64,000 bases of DNA from Symsagittifera roscoffensis. Its lineage: Eukaryota > Xenacoelomorpha > Acoela > Convolutidae. The DNA is taken from assembly GCF_963678635.1 (NCBI RefSeq), contig NC_087067.1:31224401-31288400 (forward strand). The letters are read 5' to 3'. Under the pieces are notes generated by a model. That model saw only the letters and a program-made list of their open reading frames with translations, had not been told where the DNA came from and did no database searches. Position numbers and translations under genes: made by a program. Position 1 is the stretch's first letter. The number at the start of each line of letters is the position of its first letter. This document shows, one piece after another, positions 13,501-25,210 of this stretch.

Positions 13501-13880
13501 CTGTTTTCTCAATGAAGCAAATTTCATTTTTTGAGGCAACTTTTTGTCTCTGATTCTTTGCCTATTTTGTTGTTCGATTGACACTGGGGTCTTACCTGTA
13601 TTGTTCTTACGCTCTTGTTTCTCTACAGCCTAAGTGTACCGTAGACAAGAGTTCATTTATCATTCTCTGTTTTTCTTAGGCAACCAAAAAGTTTCAGAAG
13701 ACTCAATTAGCAAGACCTGACATAAGCAATGAACAGATTTCTCTAACCCTTTTGCATAGAATTTTTTTTTACTTGCACTGAAAAACCTATGTTTGCTTCC
13801 AAGACAAATTCTAGATATCCGCATGGTTTTGAACCTTCAATTTCATAAATAATAAGAAACACTGGGTCTAAACTAATTTC
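10569..13880. other. AT-rich, TAATCGATTA-like repeat traces, no supported gene
   Basis: Scattered TATAATCGATTA-like motifs (about 10930-11170 and 11640-11720) suggest decayed copies of the elements at 5697 and 18964. A 104-codon frame at 12450-12764 (+) has no recognisable motif and lysine/asparagine-rich composition matching AT bias, so it is not called a gene. Confidence 0.5.
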
Positions 13881-14373
13881 TTAGTTAAATAGAAGAATTT
13901 CTGCTTTATCTGTATTCAAAGTCAGACAATTGTTTTCCATGTTAGCATTGACGTCTCTTGACAATTTTCTATTGTGTTTTTAAATAGTTTTGTATTTATT
14001 TATTTCACTATCAGACAGGTTTCATCTGCAAGTTGATTAGTTCAACTTTGATTTTTAAAAAATTGAAAGAGAATTCATTAAAATAGAGGATGAAAATTTT
14101 TGGTCCAAGAATTGTATCTTGTGGCACTCTGTGATACAAAATTTGCCATTCAGATATTATATTTGTAAATTTTACTGCCTGTTGATGGTTTTTCAGAAAG
14201 TTTACAAAAAAACGTAGTTGTCTTTGAAAAGCCCATTTGTTGATTTTTTTGCGAATATCTCTCAATTTTTTTGCAGAAAAAATTGAGAGATATTGAGTTG
14301 AACGCTTTGCAAGCTCCAAGGAAAAAACTGTAGTCCTATTTATATTGCGACCATTAAATTGTAGTAATTCCAT
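13881..14373 (-). pseudogene. decayed LINE reverse-transcriptase fragment
   Basis: On the - strand a degraded copy of the RT core is legible. VPQDTILGP corresponds to the usual VPQGSILGP. LADETCLIV lies at the place of the catalytic FADD box, with the second Asp replaced by Glu. A downstream stretch, CLTLNTDKAEILLF, corresponds to the thumb-adjacent 'N.L.LN..KTE' region. At least one frameshift separates these. Only part of the domain is present, so the fragment is non-functional. It belongs to the same broad RT group as the element at 1-2673. Confidence 0.75.
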
Positions 14374-14580
14374 TAAGGAAATTACAGCGTGCGAATTGCA
14401 TACTATTTAAAAGCTTGTTTTAGTCTATTTCTCAGTTAATTGTTTCAATAAATTTTTTCATAAAATTTAGCCATTGTTGGAGTCCCAGAAAGGTGCCGTT
14501 GATTTTCAGCTGCTCTATCAATTTCTTTTTTTTTAAATTTGGCGTAATTTAGGGCTTTTTTCTATCTGATACGGGAAAAC

Positions 14581-14670
14581 ATTCGACATTCATTCATTGC
14601 GAAAAGCATTCATTCATGTTTTACGAAATACATTCATTACAAAATGCATTCATTCATTACCAGCTGTAGG
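14581..14670. repeat. imperfect ATTCATTCATT tandem repeat
   Basis: The short unit (C)ATTCATTCATT alternates with GCGAAAA / ACGAAATA / ACAAAATG spacers, about four imperfect cycles. Confidence 0.7.
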
Positions 14671-15985
14671 TGTTTACCCGTTGCAAATTGGACCACATGG
14701 TTTTTTTTACTTTGTAAAACATGAAACGACTGAATTAGTTCTTGGTAACTGACCCTATTTCGAATTTTTTCTTAACAATGATTTTGTTTATCCATGACCT
14801 GTGAACAATTTCTGTTTTGTTTTTGTCAAATTTGTCATTTAACTTATGTTCTATTTCAAGTTCTATAAGTTCTATATCAACTTTTGACTAGTTAGTTGTT
14901 CGCCTGAAAGATAATTTGAAGAATTTTTTTGTGTGGCTTATAATTTTTTCTAATTTTGAAATGATAAACTTCTAATGTTCTTGATATTTTGTCATTTTTT
15001 GAAAAATTGTTCAACCCCTCTCAGCGATTTTCAAAAATCTTTTAATAAGGTTTCTTTAGTAGTTATAAAGTATTGTTTCGAATATGTTTGATCACTTTTC
15101 CAATTGTTGAAAAACCGATGTTTTTCATTGATCATCTATGTTTTACATATTTTGTTAACCACGGTTTTTTTGTTTGAATATTCTTCAATCAAATTTTTTT
15201 GCCTATTATATGTGAATGTTTGACTGAAATACTTTTGAATATGTCAATAAAAACTAAAAACATGCTCTGTGCAGTTGTTTGCTGGTATTTGATGGACCAG
15301 TATTTTTTTGCTCAAAATAACTTTTTTTCTGCTCAAACAAACTAAATGGAGGCAAGTTTGCCTCCCTCTAATAATTTAAAAAAAAATTTTCTGAAAATTG
15401 ATCATCGATAACTCTAAAAGCAATGGAAGGACGGAATTAAATCTTTGTGTCTTACACTCAAAAAAATTGCCAGTTTGAGCGTAAGTAAAATTGTCCAATA
15501 ATTTTTTTAAAAAGTGGGCAAAACTCGGGTTGACTGTAAGAACGGTTTACTTGAAGTGAAAATTAACTGATTTAATTAAAAGATATTTTTTAAAATATTG
15601 GAAAAAAGACAGTCACGGGAGAATCAACTACTAGCAATGAAATGAACGAACCTTTTCTTGACGATTCTGTCGTATTTGCTGTACTTACGTTAGATACATA
15701 GTTACGTAAGATTTTAAGCAACATAGAAGATTGAAGCCGTTTCAAAATCTAAAAAATTAATTTCAAGGTTTCCAAGCGTCATTTGGCCATTCTGTATGGA
15801 GTCGAAGCTCGTCAGAGAAGCGTTCTATGTGGCGAAAAGGTTTTCTGAATTTGGACTCCGTTTTTTCATTAGTTGTGGTTCCAGGCCCATTAAAAGTGAG
15901 GCGTTTTTCGGAGAGAATCAACAGAAATGGGCGGCCATATGACCTTATGAGGTTCTATCAAGCTTAGTAACCTAGTGCAATTGGA
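14671..15985. other. no feature recognised; may be intron of the 14-3-3 gene
   Basis: The missing 3' exons of the 14-3-3 gene, which would carry its conserved C-terminal helices, were looked for here on the - strand and not found. Confidence 0.45.
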
Positions 15986-16050
15986 ATGCAAATTGTGCAA
16001 GATTCTTGCAAAGGAATGAAAATCTTGCACAACTTTCGCGAGATTTGCAT
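15986..16050. repeat. short hairpin in 14-3-3 intron 3
   Basis: GTGCAAGATT (15995-16004) pairs with AATCTTGCAC (16021-16030), and the outer ATGCAAAT (15986-15993) pairs with ATTTGCAT (16043-16050). The result is an imperfect stem about 65 nt long. Confidence 0.6.
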
Positions 16051-16244
16051 TTTCAACTCGGAATGTAGATCAAATCTTAAAATTTTTCCAAATATTGCAT
16101 TCCCCTAAGCTCGTAGAAATTTCAGAGGTGATTTATAATTGCATAATCTGAATTTGCGAAGTCTGAAATTTGAAATTTTGTTGCCTGTTATTTTTTGTAA
16201 TGTTTTATAATGTCGTATATCCATGACATCACAAGTTGCCTTAC

Positions 16245-16405
16245 CTCAAATAGTCGCCCTTCATCTTGTAAAAGAAGACTGCAGTCTCCTTCAGGTGGTC
16301 GTTCTCCGGCACAGTGCCCTCGGGAGGCAGGAGGAAGTCCTGCAGGATGCCGATGATCTCATTGCAAAGTCCCACCAGCTCAGACTCTATCTGCTCTCGG
16401 AAATC
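16245..16405 (-). CDS. 14-3-3 exon 3 (helices 5-6)
   Basis: Acceptor GTGTTAG precedes GATTTCCG in phase 0; donor GTAAGG. Encodes [18 protein letters not shown], the FLLPPEGT loop and KMKGDYL, ending two bases into the Arg codon that holds the phosphate-contacting Arg of the family. Confidence 0.93.
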
Positions 16406-17669
16406 CTAACACACAAAATCGGAAAATATTATGTCGGAAAATAAACCATTTCTCTGTTATGTATAAGGTTTATAAAATAACTTGATTTTACTTCAACCGA
16501 CTTTTTTACTATCCAAGTTTGATTTTGGCCAAGCAAAAGAAGCTGTCTCCAAGTAGTTGATTCAAAGATACATAAGCTTGTTGAGATCGCTACAAGAATT
16601 TAAAAAAAAACATTGTTACGCAAAACGTCAATGGTGTAGACAGCTGAACGATTCATGTGGAAACCAATTTTGTCTATTTTGTGACATTCTATCCTCAGAA
16701 GTGTTCGACAATCAAAGCTTCATTGGACGACAGTATCTCTGGATAATAGTTCCTCACCTTGCAGATTGGCTGCTTCCAGTCCTCATCGTTTTTGGATTCC
16801 AGACTGCACACGATTCGCCAGGAGGTCCGACGCTGTCCGACTACATTTTTATACGCCACCGAGAGCAAATTCCGCTCGTCCTCCGACAATTGGTGCTTGC
16901 TGGAGTCGGCGTCGGACGAACTTCCCGCCTCCTTCATTAGTTTGTGTTTGGTCTCCACAAGCAGTTTCATCGTGTCTTTCATTTCAGTGTACATTTCCAG
17001 CTGCTCGGCTAAAATTACAGTCACTAACTTAAGAAATCTTTAACGAGGAGTGACCAGCAACGTAATTGATTTGAGTTACCTTAAAAATTGCATGAACAAT
17101 TTCTAAAATTTTTATGCTAAACATTTTAGGACAGACTTTTTTTCTGTTTATGAATCGCTCTTTTCATAGAAAAACCTCCAATAAGCATTCCTACGAATAA
17201 TCTGAGTCTTTTGGTTTTCTTTAATTGAGATACAAAAAACGTTTTTAGCTTTTTAGGCACCACTTGTTTCTATGCTTTAGACTCATCAACATTATTGCGA
17301 TACTTTTTGTATTCACGTGTAGCGAGTCGGTAAATTTTGGGATCATCTCACAAACTGAACTTAAGCAATAATCAATCAAAAATAATAATTTGAGTAATTA
17401 AGAAATAAAAAATAATAATTTGAGTAAACAGGCTAAAAACCGCAACATCAATTTCTTTTTTGCATTTTTAGGCACAGACAGATGATTTAACTAAACTTTT
17501 TTGTTTCTTATGTAGTCGGAAAATTTGCTGGATCATCCCAGTAACCAAGATACTTTCTTCTTTTTGTTTCGCCATTTTGATCGATATAAAAGTTACGCTA
17601 AAAGCAAAAGAGATCACTTGTTTTAGTGTACATACCTAGTCGAGCCTTATAGACCAGGGATTCTGTCAT
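16245..17669 (-). CDS. 14-3-3 family protein, exons 1-3 (3' part not in view)
   Basis: 14-3-3 proteins are cytoplasmic dimers that bind phosphoserine/phosphothreonine motifs and regulate many partners. Three - strand exons join in phase (17669-17636, 17008-16758, 16405-16245) to give 148 codons plus two bases. Start: ATG at 17669, giving [14 protein letters not shown], the usual family start. Helix-3 signature [16 protein letters not shown] carries the phosphopeptide-binding Lys and Arg; KMKGDYLR near the end precedes the conserved Arg-Tyr pair. Oddities: about 17 extra residues (Ser/Asp/Lys-rich) between helices 2 and 3, and a longer loop ([10 protein letters not shown]) before FFYKMKG. The remaining C-terminal helices are absent from the 16 kb to the left, so either a very long intron follows or the gene is truncated. 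Family certain; paralogue unknown. Confidence 0.92.
16758..17008 (-). CDS. 14-3-3 exon 2 (helices 1-4)
   Basis: Acceptor TTTTAG precedes CCGAGCAG; donor GTGAGG follows an AAG codon (phase 0). It encodes [15 protein letters not shown], the unusual loop with SSSDADSS, then [13 protein letters not shown] and the [11 protein letters not shown] region. GC content is far above the flanks. Confidence 0.93.
17636..17669 (-). CDS. 14-3-3 exon 1 (start codon exon)
   Basis: Encodes [11 protein letters not shown] plus the first base of an Ala codon, followed by donor GTATGT. The next exon supplies CC, completing Ala of the family motif 'LAEQ'. The in-phase junction and conserved start support this short exon. 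Confidence 0.88.
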
Positions 17670-18937
17670 GTTGATGAGGTTGTAATTGGTGTAAAAACTA
17701 TTATTAAATTTGAGCCGACCTTAATGAGTGGTCTCTTTTATGACTATGAGTGTACAACGGTTAAAATAAAACGTTACAGTAATACACGACGACGGACCCG
17801 CTAGTAGATGAAGCAACGTGCGTTTTTGACCAATGCACAAACTATGCCGAGTATCTTGCTGAGATCGATTGACAAGGTGTACTTTCTTCAATCTAGACAA
17901 AGTTTATACCAACAATGTTTGTCAATAACTTTCTAAACTCATGGTACAGAAAAATCCAAACTAAAATTATTTATTGACCACAAAGTGCTATAAAAACGCT
18001 ATAATGGTCAGCCCGCTTTAATTGATTTCTGATCACGAATTACAAATTATGAGCTATTGTTTTGCGAAGAATCTCAAAAACGAGAAGTGAAGTTTCGAAG
18101 AGTGTGGTACAGCAAGATGTAGATTTGTTCATTAAGCAGTACATTTAGACGATGTTTGCTCTACATTTTGGCTGAGTACACAGCGAACCAAACATGGCGC
18201 TTTATTCTACCATGCTAGTACCATTGTATCACTATTGAAGCTCAACGGCTGAGACTCAAGTTGCGAAGTTTGATCGACAAATATTCATAGCCGAATTAAA
18301 GATCATCTATCTCGAGTGTAGAAATTTGTACTGAAATATTATACCAATCTAAGAACTTCATCATCGACAAGTCATCAAAATTTATGTTCTGATGAAAGAG
18401 CGCAGATCGTTTATCAAATAGGTTTTATTGAAACTGTGTCAGCTCGTTCTTATGAGAATTCGAAAACGGTAGCCATTTTGAATTATTTAGAGACCCGATA
18501 ACTCAAAGAGCTTAAAAGTATTTCAATCACTTGAACGTATCCTTCAAATTGACTCATGAAAATCATGTCGAAGATTTTTTTGCGTTTAAATTAATCGTTT
18601 TTAGAAACTTCGAAATATCACCAGTCGCGAAAACTGCAAACATTAATCAAAAGTTTTTTTGAGAATTCTCATTTCAAGTAACGTCTGGCGAACAATTAAA
18701 GTCGATTATAGGGTAGACATTATACCATTCAGTAGCTGAAAACGGATTAAATCAAATACAATTCTCAAAATTACAAAATTTAATTCTCAGTATTGCGCGC
18801 GAGTAAATTAGCTGTGCAGTTATGCTAGGATTGATTTTGCACCAGGTGAAATCACACCGAACCAACGTTTATCTAGCACTGGCAAAAATTTTACACGAAA
18901 AAGAGAGAAAAAGTGCTTAAGCTTCAAATTTTGGTTT
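17670..18937. other. upstream region of the 14-3-3 gene
   Basis: Should hold the 5' untranslated region and promoter of the - strand 14-3-3 gene. No TATA box or other element can be assigned with confidence, and no coding signal is present. Confidence 0.4.
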
Positions 18938-19630
18938 CATTTTACCCTATTTCTTAACCATTCCCGCACTCAGTAAAAAGAGAAAATAATCGATTTTATT
19001 ATAATTATAATCGTACTTTTAGCAAAATTAGAGTTCATTATAAGCGCCAATTTTAGATGTTTAACTGATTTATAATCCATTATAATGATAAAATTTTTGG
19101 TGACATTTTAATAAATTATAATCAATTATAATTGATTATAATTCTTACGAAAATCTCTTATAATCTATTATAATAGATTATAATCCCTTTTTCTATCTGA
19201 TTTATAATCTGATAACTGATTTATAATCCATTATAATGATAAAATTTTTGGTGACATTTTAATAAATTATAATCAATTATAATTGATTATAATTCTTACG
19301 AAAATCTCTTATAATCTATTATAATAGATTATAATCCCTTTTTCTATCAAAAAATTATCTCACAAAATTCATTTTACCCTATTTCTTAACCATTCCCGCA
19401 CTCAGTAAAAAGAGAAAATAATCGATTTTATTATAATTATAATCGTACTTTTAGCAAAATTAGAGTTCATTATAAGCGCCAATTTTAGATGTTTAACTGA
19501 TTTATAATCCATTATAATGATAAAATTTTTGGTGACATTTTAATAAATTATAATCAATTATAATTGATTATAATTCTTACGAAAATCTCTTATAATCTAT
19601 TATAATAGATTATAATCCCTTTTTCTATCA
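18938..19630. repeat. tandem duplication (two full copies, one partial)
   Basis: A block of about 260 nt beginning TTTTACCCTATTTCTTAACC (about 18939) and ending CCCTTTTTCTATC recurs almost unchanged from about 19371. Between them lies a partial copy (about 19209-19347) starting at AACTGATTTATAATCC. Near identity implies a recent duplication. Confidence 0.9.
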
Positions 19631-19716
19631 AAATATTATCTCACAAAAAAAATTATAATGGATCATAATTTAGCTATCCGGTAAAAATCAAATTTAATAT
19701 AAATTTAAGCTATAAG

Positions 19717-20080
19717 CAGGGGCGGATCTAGGACTTTCTCGGTTGAGGTGGGCGGATTTTCAAAAAAAATTGGTCGACCTTTTTTATAGGTTGACCGAAT
19801 TGATTTTATGAGCTTTCCTATCTCACTATAAGGACTATTTTACTATTTTGATCAAATTTTCTGCGCCGCGGGCAAAATTATGAAATGAAAAAACAGGCCA
19901 AAAAAGGCGTTTTTAGACAATTTTTGGAAAATTTTGATCTAAAAATTGCGCTTTTGTGGTGCGTTCGCCCCTCAAAATTAGTATGTTTTGGCACCAAAGG
20001 CGCCTTTAAAGAGATTTTAGGCTCAGTCACCAAAATGGATATCTCAAGATAGTTCAAAAGAGGAAACCCCGGCTCCTCCC

Positions 20081-20111
<31 letters not shown>

Positions 20112-20132
20112 AACAAAAAAAAACCGCCCCTG
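19717..20132. mobile_element. hAT-like MITE with 8-bp target site duplication
   Basis: The left terminus is CAGGGGCGGATCTAGG and the right is ACCGCCCCTG. GCTATAAG stands immediately outside both ends (19709-19716 and 20133-20140). An 8-bp duplication with CAGGGGCGG-type ends is the signature of hAT-superfamily MITEs. There is no coding capacity. Internal phrases such as GGTCGACC, GGCGCCTTTA and 'AAAGGCGCC' recur in partial copies at 29745, 45900, 50786 and 57243. Confidence 0.93.
20078..20112. repeat. C24 homopolymer followed by an A-rich run
   Basis: Twenty-four consecutive C (20078-20101) followed by A12, within the right end of the hAT-like MITE. The exact length is uncertain, since homopolymers are error-prone in assemblies. 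Confidence 0.85.
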
Positions 20133-20984
20133 GCTATAAGTACAAAATTACAGTTTCTTTTAGTTCGGTAACCAACTGAAAAGCGCACAAAACAAAACAA
20201 AAATAAAACGAAATGAAGCGATGACAGAATTGTTGAATAATAATGGACTATAATCCGTTATAATGTATTATAGTCAATTAAATTTGAGAAAAAAATTCAA
20301 AAAATAATTGATTATAAACAATTTTATTGTTGTTTTATTGAGTTTTATTGTTTCGAAAAATAGTAACATTAAAATCCATTTTTAATCAATTATAATCAAT
20401 CCTTTTTCAAATTTATGGAGAATGACAAAAAAAATCCATTATAATCTATTATTTTCTCTTTTTAGTAGCATGAGACGATTCGATTATTTCGGCTACGATT
20501 CAATGCTGCTCACAGTTCGACTTAATAAGATTTTTTCTAGAAATTAGCGCCTGCAGAAGAAATGATTGAGAAATTGGGTAACATGAAACATACAGTTAAA
20601 GCTTTAGGATTTATTTTTCCTCTTTTTCAAGTAACGCTTGCGAGGCATGTATGATTTGCGATACAATTTTAGCATCAAGAATTTGGGGCAAAAATTTTCC
20701 CATTATCTTTTTGATGAGAGACCTGATCATTAGGATCTTTAAACTGTATTAAGAATCTTGTCAAAAACTGCTAGTTGAAAAGTCGAAATCTGTCTGGAAA
20801 CAAAACAAGCTACCAGACGCATTAAAAAATTTTACAATAATCTCACTGTTCGTTTCATTTTTTTATACATTTGAAAAATAAGAAGCAACGATTGGAAAAC
20901 TTCTACGTCAAATTCAATATTATAGCAATCTTATCCTCCTGGCTGCGATAGCTATCTCTCAAAAGTATGCGGCAAATCAGGAAT

Positions 20985-21490
20985 GTCTGCTAGTGAATTC
21001 GGCTAAGCTGGTTAATTGCTTTCTTCGATCTGACGTTCGAAGAAAAAGGAAAAATTTGTGTTTGGCGAGGTTTTTTTTTGTTCAGTCAATTTTCGGCGAT
21101 CGAAATCATAGATTTTAACAAAAATGTTCCCCAAATCTCCAATTGTTTTTGTAAATTCCTGGGAGTTTCTGTAAATTGCAATTTCGACCAAGTTTTGGAC
21201 TACTTTATGCGCTTTAAGGAAATTAATTCATAAGGCTGAGAGCGTAACGCGATTTATTCATGAGTGTCGATTTATACCGCACAACAAAATTGTTCCAAAT
21301 TGAATTGAGGCTAGCAAATCGGTCGCATTAATTTCTTACTACTCAAATTTTCACACTTGATTGTTGATATTGTCCAAAGTTTTTATATTTTCAAAATTTT
21401 ATTTTCCCAAAGTTATTCGATATCGATTACTGGGTATTCGAAACATTCAGGGCCTTGCTCTGATATGCGAGCAGTTTTGTTCCAGATTAA
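20985..21490. repeat. dispersed repeat family with CTCTGATAYGNGAGCAG box
   Basis: The stretch ACATTCAGGGCCTTGCTCTG near 21441 recurs near 27263 and, inverted, near 57625 and 57853. The neighbouring TTTTCGGCGATCGAAAT (about 21091) recurs inverted near 58278. These point to a family several hundred nt long with diverged copies. Confidence 0.55.
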
Positions 21491-24117
21491 ACAACTAATT
21501 GTGAATTCAGAGGATATATCAAACGCCATCCAACCTGTCCTAGAAACATTTGATTTTCTATGTCACCTATAGTTCACAATTTTGTTGAGCGCAGATCAGT
21601 TTTTCTCAATTCAAGGCCTCTTTGCGTCTAAAACTTAACCAGCCTTACAGCAAATTCCGCCGATAGAGCAAACGATCCTGCTAAACCTTGGATATGATCC
21701 TGTGTTACTCTCAAAAAAAGACACTGTGTAGTCGAAATTCAGCCATAAAAACCGCCAAAATCAAGGATGCTGATCAGTCACTCAAACATCAAAACCGCAC
21801 GTCTCAAAATGTGTTCCGAGGTTTGCCACAAAATTGTATTGAGCTTTTATGATTTATAAACCTACAAAACGTTTTTCTTTAGAGGCACTTTTTATTTTCA
21901 CTGTTTAAATGTAATTTCTTTTTGGGAAATGTGATAAAGTTATTTTGTATGACATATTTAAACTACGCATTGCGGAAAATCGATTTTCAATTGCAAGAAT
22001 GAGGTTCATAACGCGCAAAAACGGGCAATTCAAAAAAATGGTCGTTTTTTGCTTTTTCAAGTTTTTTTATACAGTAAAATAGTTTTGTATTATTATTTTT
22101 TTGCTTTCATCGCATAAAACAGCTGATAATTCAGAACAACGGAATCGTTTTTTAAAAAGTATAATTTTTCAGTTGATCTGAATTTTGAATAAATGCTTGA
22201 AGTTTGTTTCTGCAAAAAAAAAAGATGGGAAAGTGTTCTAAAATACTTTTCTGAATGTAATGGTCTTTTGTACTTATAAAAGTAAATATAAATACTTTTA
22301 GTGCAATAATTTTTACATTTCTTTATAAAACTGTGTATTTTGTAAATTTTAAGTGGCTTCCGCGACAAGGTAAAAACTAAATTGTCGGGGAACCCGCTAC
22401 ATTGCTATTTTTGTTTGATCATCTTTGCTGTTTGAATTCCATGGAAATAGAGCTAAGACACTGTATTGCTAAAAATCAAAACAAATACACGCACTTTTGA
22501 TTATTCCCAAAACTTCGGGAATTGGGAACAGTTTGTGGAATCCACAGTCAAATAGTAGTATGTGTTTAGTTAAATTAGGCTGTCGTGGAATTCGCAACTG
22601 CATGTTGAACTCGCAAATTGTAAGTGGATTCGGCAAATTAAATTGAAATCCGCAAACTTTAAGCGGAAGTCAGTTAAATATGCGAAAACCACTTCTATTT
22701 GCGGAACCCGCTAATATTAGTGAAATTCAGAACCACTAGCTATATTCGCTCGTTGCCGAATCCGCAATAAAACTAATGTGCCGACAAAAGTTAAGTTATA
22801 ATTATTTGTGCGCGGAATCAAAGGAAATTTTGTAGGTAGAATCCACCTTCCACCTACATATTAGACTACATTCATAGAATTATCTCTGGACTCCAGTGAC
22901 CTAAAGATACCAAACTGAGCGCCTATCCGGAGCAAAGTTTGGCCCTGTATTGCTACTTTTTTTAATGTTAATTTTCAATAAAATTTTGAAGAGACTTCGC
23001 TATGTGTTTCACGAGAAAAGAAAAAATCAATGATAATATTTACTGGACAATAATACAGTTTTGGGGCAAAATACATGAATCACCAAAATTTTCAAAATTA
23101 CATGGATAGACTGCTCAAAATTGGAAGATTGCTCTTTTCATTTACTTCGGTCTATCCAAAATTATTGCAGCTTTCTATATTTCGTTTTGACATTTGTTCA
23201 AAAGTTCTGTTTTTTCTATATTTTAATTGCATTGAATTGCTACTGAACAAATGCAAGGCAGATTCTTCGAATTATTTTTCTTTCAAGAATGCTTGTTCGA
23301 GCAAAATTTTAACGACAAAAAGGCAAACACTGAACTTAAATGACTAACTTTAATGAAATTTACTTGGAGTTCAGATATTTTTCAAAAATTCACGACGTTG
23401 TCCAATAAACTTCTTAAGAACTAACGAATCGTTCTGCGTTTTAGATTGCGGTCTGTGTTCGAAGACAATTTTTCTTTCTGGATATTTTGAAATTAGACTA
23501 CAAGGCTCGATTATGAAAAGTTTAAGTTTATCAGAATGGTTCCATTTTTGATTGAAATATTTGTATTTATAAATCTGGTAAGACCTCGCTTCCTTAAATA
23601 AGATAACTTTATTACGAAAAATTTTTTTTAAAGAGGTTATACCGCTTATACATGCATCTTATTTTTTGACATGTTGAATAATTAATGTCAAAAAATTCGG
23701 ACAGACAAGGTTACCTAAAAAGATCAATTGACCCACAATACTGATGTAAACTATCTATAACGGTGTGTGCAATTTGCGTCGAAAAGCGTGTTCCCAAATT
23801 CAAGATTCTTTCGTTTTGTCAAGATAAATAAATATAACCGCTGCTTATTTTCACCTGTGATTCTTGGATAGTTTTTTCTTTTCATTTTTCATTAAAATTT
23901 AGTTTTGTTTAAGCAAAACTATAAACGAAAACACTTGGTCAGTATTTTCGAATTGCATGCTTGTTCTTTGTTTTAGAAAAGCTCGCAACAAAAGCTTTTG
24001 GATCCAGATAAGAATCTCCTCCTATTAGTCTTTTCTCCGCCGAATTTTCGACCAATCAGAATGCAGCAAAATACAAGTCTCAATACAAAACTCTAATGCT
24101 AATGGGATTGTTTAGTA
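21491..24117. other. no gene; contains GCGGAATCCGC-like repeats
   Basis: Between 22345 and 22815 short phrases such as GGAACCCGCTA, GGATTCGGCAAATTAA and AATCCGCAA alternate in both orientations, a degenerate repeat. A related phrase, TTCCGCGACAAGG, occurs at about 22357 and about 56880. The rest is featureless AT-rich DNA. Confidence 0.5.
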
Positions 24118-24849
24118 CAGTGCTGATTTAAATTATCCGGACAAAACGAACAAAATTTGAATTTTCAAACGCGTTTTTCTCAAATTGGGTTAAGATTAGA
24201 CAAAAAGTGAAGAGAACAAAAGTTGCTTAGATTTTCACCAAAATTAATATGGTGCCATTTTTTCTCCGAAATTCTCAACGAAAATTTTACCCCAAAAATG
24301 GGTCATTTTGGCTTTTTTCAATTTATCAAGAATTACGCTGAAACTACTTTCTTAATTGATAAGCAAAATTATATCACAGGAAGCCTCTTACGCAGCTCAA
24401 CAAAGTTTAAGAAGGGTTAAATCTCCAAAAACCAGTATAAGAGAAAAAATTTTCTTTTGATAGTCAATAAATGTGATTTTTACTATAAAACCCAGAAGTT
24501 CTGTTTAAAAATAAATTTTAAACAATTTGCGCAAATTTTTGGAGTTTTAACCCTCCTTAAACTTTGTTGAGCTGCGTAAGAGGCTTCCTGTGATATAATT
24601 TTGCTTATCAATTAAGAAAGTAGTTTCAGCGTAATTCTTGATAAATTGAAAAAAGCCAAAATGACCCATTTTTGGGGTAAAATTTTCGTTGAGAATTTCG
24701 GAGAAAAAATAGCACCATATTAATTTTGACAAAATTTTAAGCAACTTTTGTTCTCTTCATTTTTTGTCTAATCTTAACCCAATTTAAGAAAAACGAGTTT
24801 GAAAATTCAAGTTTTGTTCGTTTTGTCCGGATAATTTAAATCAGCACTG
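24118..24849. mobile_element. TA-flanked full-length foldback (pogo/Tc1-mariner-like MITE), copy 1
   Basis: Both ends read inward CAGTGCTGATTTAAATTATC and then CGGACAAAAC; TA stands outside each end (24116-24117 and 24850-24851). The two arms, about 300 nt each, are nearly identical in inverse orientation: + strand 24223-24420 and - strand 24744-24547 translate to almost the same 65 residues, which is a by-product of the inversion, not a gene. Only about 125 nt of spacer separates the arms. The TA duplication and CAGTG start suit the Tc1/mariner/pogo superfamily. Confidence 0.88.
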
Positions 24850-25152
24850 TAGATCCGAACTTTGTCTAAAAAAGATTTTAATTAAGGGCAAGTTTTAAAA
24901 AACGGCCAAGCAAATATCTTTTTAAATCAACTTACCAATTTGGAGCGAATACGTTTTGGATCGTTTTGAATTTATTTTATGCGTTCTGTTTTTCGTCGCT
25001 TTCTGCTAACGGCGAATTTTACAGCGTTCCCCCTCTTGGGCTTTTTCAGTTATACGGCCCAAATTTGATAACTTACTTTATAAAGCTCGGATCAGAAATG
25101 GTTAAAATTAATCACACCCGGTCCAAACGGTATTGAAAATAAGATTTAAAAA

Positions 25153-25210
25153 AAGATTTGCCAGTATAAGATTTGCCAGTATAAGATTTGCCAGTATAAG
25201 ATTTGCCAGT
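25153..25210. repeat. 15-bp tandem repeat, about 3.9 copies
   Basis: The unit AAGATTTGCCAGTAT is repeated without error. Confidence 0.95.

Larger units (their letters stand above)
18964..20472. mobile_element. TAATCGATTA-rich TIR element with internal tandem duplication and nested MITE
   Basis: The 17-mer TAAAAAGAGAAAATAAT near the left end (18974-18990) recurs inverted at the right end (from about 20449). The left end CCCGCACTCAG resembles the CCCGCACTGAAG terminus of the element at 5697, suggesting a related family. Interior sequence is dominated by TATAATCNATTATAAT units. The hAT-like MITE at 19717-20132 sits inside it with its own target duplication. Confidence 0.65.

Noticed and set aside
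24223-24744. Two nearly identical 65-residue frames on opposite strands
   Set aside because: They are the two arms of the foldback element at 24118-24849, not duplicated genes.
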